64,000 bases of DNA from Cordilura impudica (taxonomy: Eukaryota > Arthropoda > Insecta > Diptera > Scathophagidae). A program made the position numbers and the translations under genes. The notes under the pieces were generated by a model. The model saw nothing but the letters and a program-made list of their open reading frames with translations. It searched no databases and had not been told where the DNA came from. Location: positions 129,567,043 through 129,631,042 of the forward strand of contig OY821518.1 of NCBI GenBank assembly GCA_963682025.1, in the 5' to 3' direction. Each line of letters starts with the position of its first letter. Within the stretch, counting starts at the first letter, position 1. Positions 40,801 to 49,300 of the stretch are shown piece by piece.

Positions 40801-43800
40801 TTCATACGTGTTTTCATTATTCTTTTACAAATATTGGCATATTAACTTTTTGTTGTCCTTACAAAATAGAGTTACCGAGTTCATCAGTGAGTTTTTTTCT
40901 TTCAAAACCGTTCTACATAGTGATATAGAATTGTTATTCTGCTTTACCTACAAAATATCTGATTGCGATTACATCTAATTTTTAAAAATTGTTTATAATT
41001 ACTAAAGCATTATTATTCACATAAATACAAAATTGCACTTTTTAAATTTTCCATTCAAATTTAAGAAAATATCGATTCTAAAAACTGGAATTAAAAATTT
41101 CCAATTACAACTAATTGAATTTCAGAAAATCATATCAAAACATCGGAAATTATAATTTTAAATTTAGAAGACATCAATTGCATCTTTAATATATAAATTT
41201 TATTCGTTAAACACAAATTGAAATTCCAAAAAAAAAACACCAAATACCTATGTTTACATATAAAAAATTTTTACATTTAAAAAAAATATTGACATTCAGG
41301 AGAAATTAATAGCTTTTCAGTACCGCGATTCAGTAACTTCTTTTAACGATAATCGAATCGTTAAAAAAAAGAAAATAGCAAAATTATCAGTAAAATTTTT
41401 AAACGATATTCGCTATTGTTAAAGTCAGCTGTTGTTGTTATCTAAACGACAACCATTTTTGTGTTGTTTATTCAATCGATAAAAACTTAAATTTTTAGGT
41501 TGAAATGTCGTCATACATAAATAAAAATCATAAAATAGTGAAAATATTTTGCTTCTATTAAAAAACTCTTTTATATAAATAAAAAAATTAAATAGCATAT
41601 TCAATTCATTATTTCATTTTCAAATAAATACACAGAAATATTAGTAAAAAAAAATAAAGATATTAAACATAAACATAAATTCAGCCTGTCAAACACGAAG
41701 TAATTTGTTTTTTTCTATTTTTCTTTGTGTTTTTCGCTTATTTTGACAGAGATGCCACTCGTTTACAATTTAAATAAATAGAAAAATAGAGATGTCGACT
41801 GTCGTTAAGATGTCTGTACTTAGTGAATCACTTAATCCTTAGTGCAAACAACAATAGCTATCGATATATTTTGAGATTGTAGGATCGTTGAAATTTACAG
41901 AATCGAACTACAGAAAATATTAATTTAAATTCATTGAATTTTATAAAACCTCAAATGATATTTAAGAATTGCGAACACAAAAATTGTTACATAAATAAAC
42001 GCAATTTGATGAGAATGTTATTTATATATAAATTTTCACAATTTTTTTTGGATGAATATTTGAAGTTCTTCAGAAAATAAAGATAACAAATTATTTTATT
42101 TAAAATGTTTGGGACATTAGGTTTTTTGCGTTTGGTATCCCTAATTTGATTATTTATTTATTATTATAAATTTATTCTCTATGTTTTCCAAATATGGCAA
42201 TATTTTAATAAAAAAGTTGAGAGAGTTTTTTTCTGGTTATTATTTTGTTACTCCATCCGACCTACATATATGGCCGCAATGATAAAATATTTCGCCAGTT
42301 AAAAGAAACTATACAGCCATCTCCAATTAGCACGATTTAATGCATATAGCCATCCTACACAACCATTACCTTCGCAATGGAGGTTAGGGCGAGCTATTTA
42401 ATTAGCAAAAACTAAATTAAACAAGAAGTTATGTCATATAATCGGAAACGCATGCATATAGGTATATAACCTAAATGCATGCCGATCAGCAACCACGATG
42501 ACCAAAAAGCAAACACCGAAATAAATCCGAAATAATAGAAAAGACGAAAACCAACCCAAAGAATTTGCTGAAATAATTTGGTATTAAGTTTAACAAATTG
42601 TTTACTTTTTCATTTACATTTATTATCAAGACTCAAACCGAGGTGGAGGGTATCAAAGATTCGGCACAGCCGAATTTAACACTCTTACTTGTTTTTTGAT
42701 AGATTTAAGTGAAGATCGGGAAGCAGCTCTATATGGGGCCTATGACTAACAGTTGTCCCATAGGGATCATTTGTGGACTACTCATTAATGGATGTAATAA
42801 ACGCATGCAAACCCAATTTGAGTAAGATTTATATGACAAATTGGATCTTATGGCAATTTATGTTGATTTCATAAGGGTCATTTGTATAGGGGCTACGTCT
42901 GAACATGGACCGATTCTCACCAATATCAATAGCGTTCATCCCATGGCCAATAAAAGCTTATGTACCAAATTTCATCAAAATATGTATATTCATATTTGCG
43001 ACCTGCAGTTTGATTACAAGCTTTACATGGACACACAGACGGACGGACATCGTTAAATCGAATCAGATAGTGATTCTGATTCGATCGGTATAATAAAAGA
43101 TGGGTCTAGGTCAAATATTTTTGGTAGTTACAAACAGCAGCACAAAGTCATTATACCCAAACCACATAGTGGTATAGGGTATAAAAAGCTCGTGTCATAC
43201 GATAATTTATGAAAAGTTTAAAAAAAAATACAAAAAAAAAATTCGTCAAAAAATGAACCCGCTAGTGCAGTAACCAGTATGAAAAACATTGTTTCGAGAT
43301 AAACGCGTTCAAAGTTTGTGAACAAAGAAAAAAAAGGTTACCTTCAATCTGCCATGCCTGCTTCGTACTGTATGCCTTCGTTAACTTGTGTTGGCTGTTT
43401 CTTACAGTTTCTTGCAATCGTTCGGGCTTCTTTTGAAGCTTCATATGCCTTCACTCTGGCGCATTTCAAACTATTTGCATCATTTCCTTTGCAAAAATTC
43501 AATGCTGTAGCTCCTATGGTGATACCAAGTAGTTGAAACATTTGCAAATAACTATAAGCGCCGTCATTGTAAGTAGGCACTGCCATGCAGCTTGCAATAT
43601 TAACAATTCTGTTGCTGCCTGGCATACACTTAGGTGCAATGAGCCAAATTTTTGCTTTCAAACTTTCATTGGAGTTTTGCGTGAATCCACCCAAGCGCTT
43701 GTTTAGCAATTCATCGTTACTCAACGCCGTGTAAACTGGTTTGATTGCCTTTTGCACAATTTCATGAAGTGGTGGTTTATGGGGAACAGTTGATCCTTCT

Positions 43801-44450
43801 GCCTTTGCCTTGTGCCAATAACACCAACTGTCACTACCTGTATGGGCAAATCATATGCTGAGGATTTTCATCGGTGGATACCAGCTGCCGTACGTAGGTA
43901 GCGCGAAAATTAAAAATGCGCTCTCACTAATCCGGCTGTAACTTTTGAACCCGTAGGAAATTTTTTTTCTTAGAATCTTAAGAATATTTACTAAAAAACA
44001 TTATTAAAAAAAAGCCGATTTCAAAAAACGGCCAATGTCATGTCCCCCCTTAATACAAAAAACTTGCCAGTCGCAGGCTTTCAAGGGATGCCACATTTTT
44101 TAAATAATTTTGGATATGAACTGAAAAAAGTTTAATAAACATTATATTTTTTTTTAATCAAAACGAATAAAGAGTATAAAATATTTCTAAACTAATTTAT
44201 TTTGTTTACTTTCAGGCCTCCTGCTGAACCGGCTCATTTTCTTCGTACTATTGGATCCGAATTGGTTTATGCCACCACCGGTAATCGCATTGGCATCTAT
44301 TCAGACCTAAGTAGTTCGCATGCCGCACATACTGTAACCAAATTGCGTTCTGAGAACTTTAGGGGTGTTTTGACTTCTCTAGCGGTTCTTCCCTTAAACC
44401 ATGCTTTTCTTGCCGGTAATGAAAGTGGCAATATTTCTTTATTGTGTTAA
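1934..44450 (+). CDS. WDR81: WDR81 orthologue (BEACH and WD40 protein), whole gene over five coding exons
   Basis: Seen: five exons joined at GT/AG sites keep one frame for about 2,071 residues (human WDR81, from memory, is about 1,940). The order is an N-terminal kinase-like/pre-BEACH region, a BEACH domain near residues 350-575 (motifs DLSKSKYRLNKGD, WTPDECIPEFYSDP, WIDLNFGYKLTGK), a long middle region, and C-terminal WD40 repeats from about residue 1,775 (SASKDKTVKLW, HIWDPF, SENFRGVLTSLA). Known of the family: WDR81 acts with WDR91 on endosomes to restrain the Beclin-1 class III PI3-kinase complex, which allows early-to-late endosome conversion, and it also takes part in aggregate autophagy. 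Intron phases are 1, 0, 0, 2. Introns 2-4 are packed with transposons. The family call is very strong; exact isoforms and UTRs cannot be seen. Confidence 0.95.
5388..5460 (+). other. WDR81 intron 1 (73 nt)
   Basis: Minimal fly-type intron with donor GTAAGC, a T-rich 3' end and acceptor CAAAAG. It carries an in-frame TGA at 5414-5416, so retention would truncate the protein after the BEACH and middle regions. Confidence 0.85.
5461..6509 (+). CDS. WDR81: WDR81 exon 2 (middle region)
   Basis: The acceptor TTTTTTCAAAAG|CT follows a 73-nt intron (5388-5460), a size typical of fly introns. Joining restores GCT (Ala) and reads ASHLKPDIEDVFSFDDDANS and onwards. The first half is acidic/Ser-rich and low in predicted structure. 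The second half (SLVWLSHRLGPVLTSRYITKN, YFTVSDARVVGDRSAVRVLE) looks like a helical repeat region conserved in WDR81. The donor is AAAG|GTAAGT, phase 0. Confidence 0.93.
6985..7215. repeat. Tandem repeat, about 103-bp unit, 2.3 copies
   Basis: The phrase AGTCACRGAG-TGATTTAAACC recurs at about 6991, 7093 and 7197 with the same following text (CATTTCCCCTYATCCGATC). Confidence 0.75.
8200..8530. repeat. Tandem repeat, about 135-145-bp unit, 2.5 copies
   Basis: The phrase GCCCATATAACCCAAAA recurs at about 8237, 8381 and 8515, each followed or preceded by related text on the pattern AAGTYATCAGTRTTATGAAG. Strongly diverged units. Confidence 0.65.
8536..8635. repeat. Dispersed repeat with GATGT-GTAA-ACATC hairpin, copy 1
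   Basis: Begins TTTGATGTGTAAACATC and continues TATACGCGCAGGG. The end contains the palindrome CATCTTACGCGTAAGATG (about 8610-8628). Related copies start at 57266 and 57723. No coding content; the hairpin-bounded form suggests a non-autonomous element. Confidence 0.6.
9838..10150 (-). pseudogene. Helitron/Helentron RepHel fragment, C-terminal helicase motifs
   Basis: The minus strand is open for about 104 codons to a TGA at 9838-9840. It reads a Pif1-type helicase tail with the motif V region (AITINKAQGQSFDYVGINLE) and the motif VI region (GQLYVALSRS), followed by a short basic tail. These motifs are diagnostic of the SF1B helicase half of rolling-circle Rep-Hel proteins. No Rep domain or upstream helicase motifs are present, so this is a truncated copy. 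It could mark the autonomous relative of the DINE-like elements nearby (inference). Confidence 0.85.
10148..10195. repeat. (CAGT)n microsatellite with shared flank, copy 1
   Basis: CAGTCAGT repeats end in GAGTCAGGGATCAGCG, then TAAATATATT. The same run and flank recur at 14955-15000, so the two are remnants of one repeat family, perhaps from the end of the Helitron fragment. Confidence 0.6.
10201..11404. other. Intron 2 sequence flanking Transib, no gene
   Basis: No open frame of interest. Around 10450-10610 lies GAGTTCGCTTATAACGAAC followed by further TATAGCGAA phrases, which resembles the ends of pogo/Tc1-type elements but is too decayed to assign. The remainder is unassigned AT-rich sequence. 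Confidence 0.4.
11410..14280 (-). mobile_element. Complete Transib DNA transposon (RAG1-like)
   Basis: Both ends carry the inverted terminal sequence CACAGTGGCGCC, whose first seven bases equal the RSS heptamer. They are flanked by a perfect 5-bp target duplication CGACG (11405-11409 and 14281-14285), the size and GC-rich type known for Transib. At 22-23 bp after each heptamer lies GCAAAAATC, resembling the RSS nonamer. The 2,871-bp element contains one transposase gene on the minus strand, broken by one frameshift. Confidence 0.93.
11730..13564 (-). pseudogene. Transib transposase, one frameshift, catalytic triad kept
   Basis: Two overlapping minus-strand frames (12941-13564, 207 residues; 11730-12992, 420 residues) read as one protein with a frame change near 13020-13050: the second frame is open upstream of its ATG and continues the alignment (RAHKRHKANLQDLMGH). 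The second frame shows the RAG1/Transib core: KWGCDGSSG with Asp at residue 33, MVDGKVVNEL with Asp at 140, and SEEAQESLNK with Glu near 347. The Asp-Asp spacing of 107 is almost that of RAG1 (D600-D708). RAG1-like zinc residues are present as CPIC (156, 159) and IHKILAH. The first frame has a basic AT-hook-like GRPRKRK. Apart from the frame break it appears nearly intact, so insertion may be fairly recent. Confidence 0.92.
14286..15480. other. Intron 2 spacer with microsatellites, no gene
   Basis: Contains an (AGATATAT)n run at 14519-14560 and the second (CAGT)n copy with flank at 14953-15000. The rest is AT-rich and unassigned. Confidence 0.5.
18845..19458. mobile_element. 614-bp TIR element with ATT duplication inside HINE-B
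   Basis: Perfect 14-bp inverted ends TGGGCAATTCACAA, flanked by ATT on both sides (18842-18844, 19459-19461). The HINE-B copy at 39506-42691 is the empty site (at about 40360-40385 it reads, in reverse, GCTAAATTTACATTGTTTT). No coding capacity; internal sequence is rich in TGTATTGTATCG-like phrases. A 3-bp duplication would fit PIF/Harbinger-like mobilisation, but no transposase is visible. Confidence 0.85.
20324..23015. mobile_element. 2.7-kb non-autonomous TIR element (CAACTCTACAACAG ends)
   Basis: Inverted ends of about 52 bp start CAACTCTACAACAGCAAC and include CATATGTT and CAAATAG. There is no protein-coding region. Inside are a segment with recurring CAACTTGA/TCAAGTTG phrases (20440-21190) and a 274-bp tandem duplication (21470-22015). 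The target duplication is not clear because the left end abuts the HINE-B terminus and the right end runs into poly-T. Confidence 0.8.
21470..22015. repeat. 274-bp tandem duplication
   Basis: GTGGCATCTACGCAATTATT recurs with a 274-bp offset (about 21477 and 21751), and both copies end CACACAGTTTTACAGATC. The unit is distantly related to part of HINE-B near 18530-18640 (GGCGGCATCTACTGTGG). Confidence 0.85.
23046..24382 (-). mobile_element. Second HINE-B unit, lacking the hairpin end
   Basis: Matches window positions 1-1321 almost base for base. On the minus strand it has the core GGACCCCATAAAATATA and a GACG/GACA run at 24218-24247. The unit starts at TTTTGTATTAAAG with no HINE-B hairpin. Confidence 0.85.
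26425..26756. other. Intron 2 end
   Basis: No repeat or gene recognised. A T-rich tract before TTTTATAG (26749-26756) provides the exon 3 acceptor. Confidence 0.6.
26757..27641 (+). CDS. WDR81: WDR81 exon 3 (helical region to first WD40 blade)
   Basis: Acceptor TTTTATAG|CAT at 26755-26756 gives HLFLDSIILPVLRFLG in frame with exon 2. The next AG at 26768-26769 would put a stop within 17 codons, so it was rejected. The exon contains 295 codons. A duplicated LPFLRFLGD-like motif (FLRFLGDDIMRKTVL) suggests HEAT-like helices. The end (SFVGHTNSVRALLALDNENSFISASK) is the start of the WD40 propeller. Donor AAAG|GTGAGT, phase 0. Confidence 0.94.
27740..28045. repeat. Left arm of an intron 3 inverted repeat (TTTCAGAAATTATC motifs)
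   Basis: GAATCAAAC phrases followed by five TTTCAGAAATTATCAAA-like units. The reverse complement of this order, with the same phrases, lies at 32300-32510. The arms enclose the mariner and HINE-A, so they look like ends of an older fold-back element. Confidence 0.65.
28095..28370. repeat. About 140-bp tandem duplication in intron 3
   Basis: Two diverged units share TTTTAGAGCTCTAGC/TTTCAGAGATCTAGC followed by TAGTCGGGAAGTTGGTG, preceded by ATCCACTTTA and AATAATGATMAA. Confidence 0.75.
28569..29723 (+). mobile_element. mariner transposon with TA duplication
   Basis: Inverted ends CGAGGGCGGTCCCA (start) and TGGGACCGCCCTCG (end), flanked by TA at 28567-28568 and 29724-29725. 1,155 bp, slightly under the usual 1.3 kb. 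Confidence 0.95.
28724..29658 (+). pseudogene. mariner transposase, broken (DD34D type)
   Basis: Starts MEKTGHCYVIQYIHLKG, then an HTH region (LAEMLGILKRALYRILIENL), then the catalytic motifs FLTMDETWIHRF, VLFHQDN and PYSPDLAPSDYF, and ends KRGIEAFEYRLEKCIEVKLN with stop TAA at 29656-29658. All three Asp remain, but the frame is broken several times (near 28820-28900, 29200 and 29530). Only 31 residues separate the last two Asp instead of 34, indicating a 9-nt deletion. Not functional. Confidence 0.92.
29967..32242 (-). mobile_element. HINE-A copy 1 with (TTTTACA)n array, in intron 3
   Basis: On the minus strand it begins TATACCCTCCACACGTCAGTGG (right side, ends about 32242) with the core TTTCCGACCCCCATAAAG and a GTCC/GTCT run (32095-32120). 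It contains a unique block (31740-32090) and then A-rich (on minus) minisatellites. The 3' end lacks the hairpin: CAAG joins directly to TTTTTATACCCTCC at about 29968-29985. Confidence 0.9.
30820..31640. repeat. (TTTTACA)n heptanucleotide arrays
   Basis: Near-perfect TTTTACA runs at about 30825-30930 and 31100-31436 (about 48 copies), with shorter runs to about 31640. They are set in degenerate TTTTCCA/TTTTTCA minisatellite from 30000 to 31735. Because three 7-mers make seven codons without stops, long false open frames result. Confidence 0.95.
32300..32510. repeat. Right arm of the intron 3 inverted repeat
   Basis: Reverse-complement counterpart of 27740-28045: TTTGAAATACAATTGATAATTTCTG-type units (ATACAATTGATAATTTCTG) followed by AATCAAACTTG phrases. 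It lies about 140 bp before exon 4. Confidence 0.65.
32654..33246 (+). CDS. WDR81: WDR81 exon 4 (WD40 repeats)
   Basis: Acceptor TTAATTCCAG|GATAAA continues SASK|DKTVKLWSL without a break. The 593-nt exon (197 codons plus 2 nt) encodes most of the propeller: KDKTVKLW, GVHIWDPFIG, ASVKVIDSR, GSIVMVDTRTG, DHSLAVWH. Donor TTGAC|GTAAGT, phase 2. Its length is not a multiple of three, so skipping it would shift the frame. It lies alone between two HINE-A elements of opposite orientation. Confidence 0.95.
33306..35972 (+). mobile_element. HINE-A copy 2 with (TGTAAAA)n array, in intron 4
   Basis: Begins TATACCCTCCACACGTCAGTGG and has the core TTTCCGACCCCATAAAGTAT (33382-33401), almost the INE-1 core of Drosophila as I remember it, then GTCCGTCTGTCTG. 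It ends with ATTCGGCACAGCCTAATTT (the 3' hairpin, one arm mutated) and CACTCTTACTTG. It is in the opposite orientation to copy 1, starting only 60 bp after exon 4. Confidence 0.93.
33945..34545. repeat. (TGTAAAA)n array, about 83 near-perfect copies
   Basis: Uninterrupted heptanucleotide over about 590 bp, with one TTAAATG variant near the end. It is followed by AAAATGG/AAAATGA minisatellite (to about 35560) and an (AAAAATT)n run (35560-35920). Complementary to the array at 31100-31436. Confidence 0.97.
35973..37040 (-). mobile_element. Decayed HINE-C relic carrying a 458-bp tandem duplication
   Basis: Phrases of HINE-C in minus orientation are present: GCAGATATGAAAAAAGTTCATATCGG, AAGATCGGGAAGCA and GGCTAGGTCTGAACATGAAGC are each recognisable (shortest cores: GTTCATATCGG, GATCGGGAAGCA, GGCTAGGTCTGAACATG). 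The same 458 bp appears twice: 36121-36578 and 36579-37036. Confidence 0.8.
36121..37036. repeat. Perfect-looking 458-bp tandem duplication
   Basis: AAGTGTATTTTTTTATATAT begins at 36121 and again at 36579, and I found no difference between the copies on reading through to AAAGACAAATGCTTA. Either very recent or an assembly artefact. Confidence 0.9.
37150..37690 (-). pseudogene. Tc1/mariner-superfamily transposase C-terminal scrap
   Basis: On the minus strand, in several frames with stops, it reads a segment like ...CPEMRLIEKFWATVKDLLRKT, the conserved DDE_3-type C-terminal motif (normally P-x-x-RPIEKFWA). Upstream of it, SWTIETYREFQANNGIRF and GYVKRIHNYKIVDKFAKT are readable but unassigned. 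Heavily decayed. Confidence 0.55.
38120..38265 (+). pseudogene. Tc1/mariner-superfamily transposase internal scrap
   Basis: Reads GGIIGPYFFENEAGQSVSV and MITEFFVPKLDKN, the segment that precedes the second catalytic Asp (FQQDGA) in a common insect Tc1/mariner group. The catalytic part is missing. Opposite strand to the scrap at 37150-37690, so either two insertions or a rearrangement. Confidence 0.7.
38525..39308 (+). mobile_element. HINE-C, complete
   Basis: From TATACCCTATACCACTATGTGG to TTTTCTTACTTG. It contains a GTCC run (38660-38685) and the end palindrome at 39272-39295 with one mismatch (TATAGTCGGGCTAG...). About 784 bp. Confidence 0.92.
39506..42691 (+). mobile_element. HINE-B, complete (reference copy)
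   Basis: Begins TATACCCTCCACTCCAGTGTG, core TTTTGGACCCCATAAAATA (39580-39600), GTCCGTCTGTCCGTCTG, and ends AGATTCGGCACAGCCGAATTT then ACACTCTTACTTG. It has neither the 614-bp nor the 2.7-kb TIR insert seen in the copy at 16867, so it serves as the empty site. No coding region. Confidence 0.92.
42692..43184 (-). mobile_element. HINE-C fragment abutting HINE-B
   Basis: Starts inside HINE-C at TTTGATAGATTTAAGTGAAG and runs to GTGGTATAGGGTATAA. The hairpin third is missing. It begins exactly where the HINE-B ends, so the B insertion or a recombination removed the rest. Confidence 0.85.
43262..43850 (-). pseudogene. Mutator-like transposase C-terminal fragment
   Basis: The minus strand reads SDSWCYWHKAKAEG, IVQKAIKPVYTALSNDELLN, KRLGGFTQNSNESL and YLQMFQLLGITIGATALNFC, then a basic KAYEASKEARTIARNCKKQ tail (43344-43757 is one open frame of 137 residues; the part to 43835 is open upstream in the same frame). 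The order matches a widespread insect transposase of the Mutator type, where the TQNxNE Glu is probably the catalytic one. N-terminus absent. It lies 460 bp before the last WDR81 exon. Confidence 0.6.
43851..44215. other. Intron 4 end
   Basis: No repeat recognised. T-rich tract and TTTACTTTCAG acceptor for exon 5. Confidence 0.6.
44216..44450 (+). CDS. WDR81: WDR81 exon 5 (last WD40 blades, stop)
   Basis: Acceptor TTTACTTTCAG|G completes ACG (Thr) with exon 4 and reads PPAEPAHFLRTIGSELVYAT. The tail SENFRGVLTSLAVLPLNHAF and the ending SGNISLLC* match the conserved C-terminus of WDR81, where the last blade closes the propeller. Stop TAA at 44448-44450. Confidence 0.95.
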
Positions 44451-44516
44451 AATACAAACATTTAATTCCAAAATTTACAAAATTTCTATTTTAAAATATA
44501 AAAAAATAAAAATAAA
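44451..44516 (+). terminator. WDR81 3' UTR start and candidate polyadenylation signals
   Basis: Two adjacent AATAAA hexamers lie at 44505-44510 and 44511-44516, 55-66 nt after the stop codon. Further AATAAA-like sites occur near 44705. Which one is used cannot be told from the sequence. Confidence 0.5.
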
Positions 44517-45720
44517 TTTTTAAATCGTCATCTCAAAATAACCTCAAGTTAAAAAAAAATATATATAAATCTGTATTTAGTTAAAGAATAGCCTTAGGTT
44601 ATTTTAACCTTGGCTTACTCTACCTACATTTTTTGATATAACACAAAGCAATAGAGCAATTATGTATTTATTTACAATTCTTATAGAAACCAAATACAAA
44701 AAAAAAATAAAAGATTTTACAAAAATTTAACATATTTATATAATTATATTATTTTTAAAACTTTTATTTACATACATATGTTGTTGGTATTTATTAAAAA
44801 AAAAAATATTCATATATTCAGACATTCAGACATTAATTTCTAAGTACACTGTATTATTCATTATGTATAATAAAAAAATATTTTAAAAAAAACCTTTATA
44901 AAAAGTAGATTATTTAAAAAAATTATACATGTTTGTGAAATTTCAACTTTCACAGTATTACAAGTTTAAAATTAAGATAATATTACCAATATAATGGAAC
45001 TTGGGATAAACTCTAGGTAGCCGAATATTTTTTGGCCGCTTGGTTTAATTTATTTTCAAGGTGGTGCAATTTGTTAATAGAATATTGAGATTGTTGAATA
45101 TCCGACTTAAACATTAAGTTTTAGCATTCAAGGTCGGGAAAACTCTCAAGCTTTTAGATGGTGGAAGTTGAGCATTTCAGTTGGTATTTTAGATTTGCGC
45201 TATCTACAGGATGTGGTAGGATGTCCGGCTCCAAAAATGTAATATGTTCTTATAAAATTAAGAAATGACAGATTAAAGACAATTTAACAATAATTGTAAA
45301 TCATTCTTATTTTATATTTAAAACCCATAACAAATGCTGACTTTTTTTTTAATTTCTTATTTTCTTAATTAATTTCCAAGAATTTTTCTATTTTTACAAA
45401 TATAAAAAAAATAAAAAATCTTTTTTTCGATCTTTATCATTGAGTTAGAAATTACTTAAGCACAAGATCAAATAGTTTTACTTTTGATTAAGCAGAAACA
45501 CTAGCACATTTGATCTATATTCTGCATGGCAGGTAATACAGATGTTTCGGTTCGAGTTACTACCTTTATCAGTAACTAAAAGCAGTAGCTAGTTTGCTTG
45601 ATAAAAAAGTTCAATTCATATACCTCTGCTAAAACCCAACTAATGAGAATCTTAGCAAAGAGTTATACTATTTATGCCTTTTCCAATATAACAAACTAAA
45701 ATATAAAATGCCATCGAAAC
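44517..45720. other. Intergenic AT-rich sequence after WDR81
   Basis: No open frame or repeat recognised beyond possible 3' UTR. CATTCAGACATTCAGACATT at about 44816-44836 is a short direct repeat. Confidence 0.5.
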
Positions 45721-46319
45721 ATATACATTAGAGCGACTCAAGAGAAAAATCGTTTTTGTTACCCCTCTGGAAATAAAGATTAATATGTTTTAAGATGATT
45801 CCCAAAATATTTTGGTTCTAGCGTTGACCATCCGTGAGCTGGACCATTTTTAAAAAAGGTCTTTTTTCAGTTTTCGAATTTTTTTGTACTTTGCTCCAAG
45901 ACGACGTACATAAAATTTGGTATCATCGAAAAGAGTTTTTGAAGCAGGATCCAATGGTATATAAAACTTGACCACTTGCGACATACTAATTGAGATATTT
46001 AACTAAATACATATTTTCGTTTCGGGTTTTCATACAAATTCTACGCATTTGGAAATAATGTGTTGCTTTTCAAATTGAATCTGTTTAAAAATAGTGTTAA
46101 TTTTTTTTTTTTTTTTTGTAATTATTCACATAAAACGCGAAAATTGCGATATATTTTATCTTTTTTCAAATATAGGCAATATGGGTATCAAATTTTTTCA
46201 TTTTTCAATTATAATATTCTGGTGATAAGCAAAAGATCTGTTTTCAAATCTAGGATGCTGTGAGATATATTTAAGTTTTCAAATATTAATTTTTTAATTA
46301 ATGACAGGTGCAATATTAA

Positions 46320-49300
46320 CACAAGGGAACAAAATTGAACTTTTTTTGTGTTGATTTGAAATTTATAGCAAATTTTTACTAATTTGAGGTCGCTGATTTC
46401 AAATCTGCACTTGGTTTTTTTCTATCAGCTCGACTTTTCGAGATATACCGTTATGTTCAAAATTAAGGCACTTCCGCTACATATATTGGAATAACTTGAA
46501 AACGGTTCACCATATTAAATTAAAAAAAAAATCCGAAACTCGCAAACAATATTCTCTTAAAGCCGTGCTTACTTTGTTTTTAAATTTTCCAAGTAGTTTT
46601 AGAGATATCGTTCAAGTTTTGAAAAAAAAATTAAAATTTTTAAAAAAAAAAACATTTTTTTTTGTTCTTTAAAAATTCCTAAAAAATAAAAATGGGACAA
46701 AAATCACAGTTTTGGTCTACAAACAGTTAGTTAAATATATTTCGAATAAAATGAGCTTTATTTCATTGCAATCGGTGCACAACTTTTGATTTTGTTCACG
46801 ATTTACTGAATTGATATAAATCGCGATTTCCATACAAAAATAACATTTTCTAATGTGTAAGTGTTTGTATGTAATAAGTTAGTTTTTTATGATTCTAAGA
46901 ATTAAAAAAATTAAGTAATAAAAAAAGATTATTTCATTTTTATGGTCAGCTATACTTTTTAATTTAACACAAAAAGAGAATTTTAAAGAAAAATAAAAAA
47001 TTTGAATACACAAATATTACAATGTAATTACAACTCATCGAAAAATTTTCTTTTATAAGATTTTCTTAAATATCCTTGTTTAGAGGGATTTGTTTTAATG
47101 CTCCAGCAATAGTCCGCCATCATATGCTTATCCCAGTGACCCTGGTACCGCTCCTCTATAGTGCGGATATCTTGATGGAAACGTTCACCTTGTTCTTCAC
47201 TGAAGTCTCCAAGATTTTCAGGGAAACAATCCAAATGACTGTGTAGGTAGTGCACCTTAATGCTCATATTACAACCAAGCTGCTTGAAATGTGACAACAT
47301 GTTATCCACGTGGTCCGAATAGTGCTCACCCTTTTTGTTTCCCAGGAAATTGCGCACTATCCAAACAAATTCATTCCAAGCATTTCTTTCAATATCTGTC
47401 ATGGAATTACTAAAATTTTCATCATTGATTAATTTTTTGATTTGAGGGCCATCAAAAATGCCAGCTTTCAGTTTCTCCGAACTCAAATTGTTGAACTTTT
47501 TACTGATATATCTAAAACAATCACCGTCCTTGTTGAGAGCTTTGACAAATTGTTTCATAAGTCCTAGCTTGATATGGAGAGGTGGCAGTAATATGCGATC
47601 CCTGGGCACAAGTGGTTGATTAACTATATTGTGGTTTCCTGGAACCATAGCTTCCCTCGAAGGCCAGTCTTTCTTACTCCAGTGTTCAGATCTGGCTCTG
47701 CTATCCCATAAACAAATGAAACACGGATATTTTGTGTAGCCACCTTGTTGGCCTAGAAGAAAATTCACCATTTTTAGATCCACACAAATTAGCCAGCGGT
47801 GTTCGTTGTACTTTATTTTATTTATAACTGAGGCAATTGTAGAATATTCTTCTTTAGCTTTAGTTGAATGTGCAATGGGCAACGAACCCAATTTATTACC
47901 GTTATGCAGAAGTACACATTTTAGGCTGCGTTTAGAAGAATCTATAAATAGTCGCCAGTCATTTGGATCATACTCCTCTAATCCCATCGCTGTTACTAAA
48001 CCAGGAACATCTGAACAATAAACAAATTCATCGTCTTCGGAAAAGAATGGAAGTAAGTTTTTTTCTCTGTTACGGTAGTATGAAATTGTTGTTCCTTGGG
48101 TTAACAGATTTTTTTGCTTTAATCGAGAAGCAAGAATTTCAGATGCTTTTTTAGAAAGTCCAAGGTCTCTCACTAAATCACTAAGCTCCTCCTTCAGAAG
48201 GAGAAATATCTAAATGCAAGTCATCTGATCCAAATTCAGAAATTGGTGAAGGAACATTTTGTCGTAAGTCGTGGAAATTGTGTGTAGATGTAGATGGTTG
48301 TGGTTCTGAATCCTCACTAGAGTACAGGACTGGTTGGGTAATAGACAACACGTTAGGATAAATCCATTTAGACCGGTTTGTTTTATTAATGCCTGTTATG
48401 TTGACAGCGCAAAAATAACAATCATCATAATGATTCGAAGGTTCCCCCCAGATCATTGGTGTTTTATACTTGAAGTGGGTCCGTTGCTTGTTTGCCCATA
48501 ACCTTAAATACTCTACACAGTTTTTACATACAGTATTAGGAATCCAGTACTTGTCACGGGTTTCCATGGTAAATCCGAAGTAGTCAAAATAAATTTTTTT
48601 AATAAAATCTGACACACTTTTTCTATTTTTTATAAACGTGTATTCGCCACATATGTTACAAAAATAGTTGGGATTGATTTTACAGGTGTTTCTTGACGTA
48701 GCCATTGCACAATTTTGAAGTATATATCAAAGTAACACAATTTTCAATAAATAACACACGGGAACAAAATTGAACTTTTTTGTGTTGACTGATTAAATGT
48801 TCAATGTAAAATGATTTATATTTTTTGTCGTTATACTTTTCGCTTTCGTAAACACTTGTTGAATGAGAAAAATTGGTTGAATGAACCCATATAAATACTT
48901 AGTAGTTTTTTACTGAAGTACCAAAAAAAATTATATCCACAATTTTATTGACAGTCACTTATGAATGAACACATGTGTTCAGGGGAATTCCTTTAAAAAA
49001 TCATCCGTTACCAACGGTAAACCACACATCAATAAAAACAAGTGGACTTTTCTTTTTTCTCTTTAATTGACTGTGAACTGACTAGGTGTCATAAAGGGAC
49101 AATAAAATTTATAGGCGTTATGAGTTTGCTACCGCAACCATAAAAATGAAATAATCTTTTTTTATTACTTAATTTTTTTAATTCTTAGAATCATAAAAAA
49201 CTAACTTATTACATACAAACACTTACACATTAGAAAATGTTATTTTTGTATGGAAATCGCGATTTATATCAATTCAGTAAATCGTGAACAAAATCAAAAG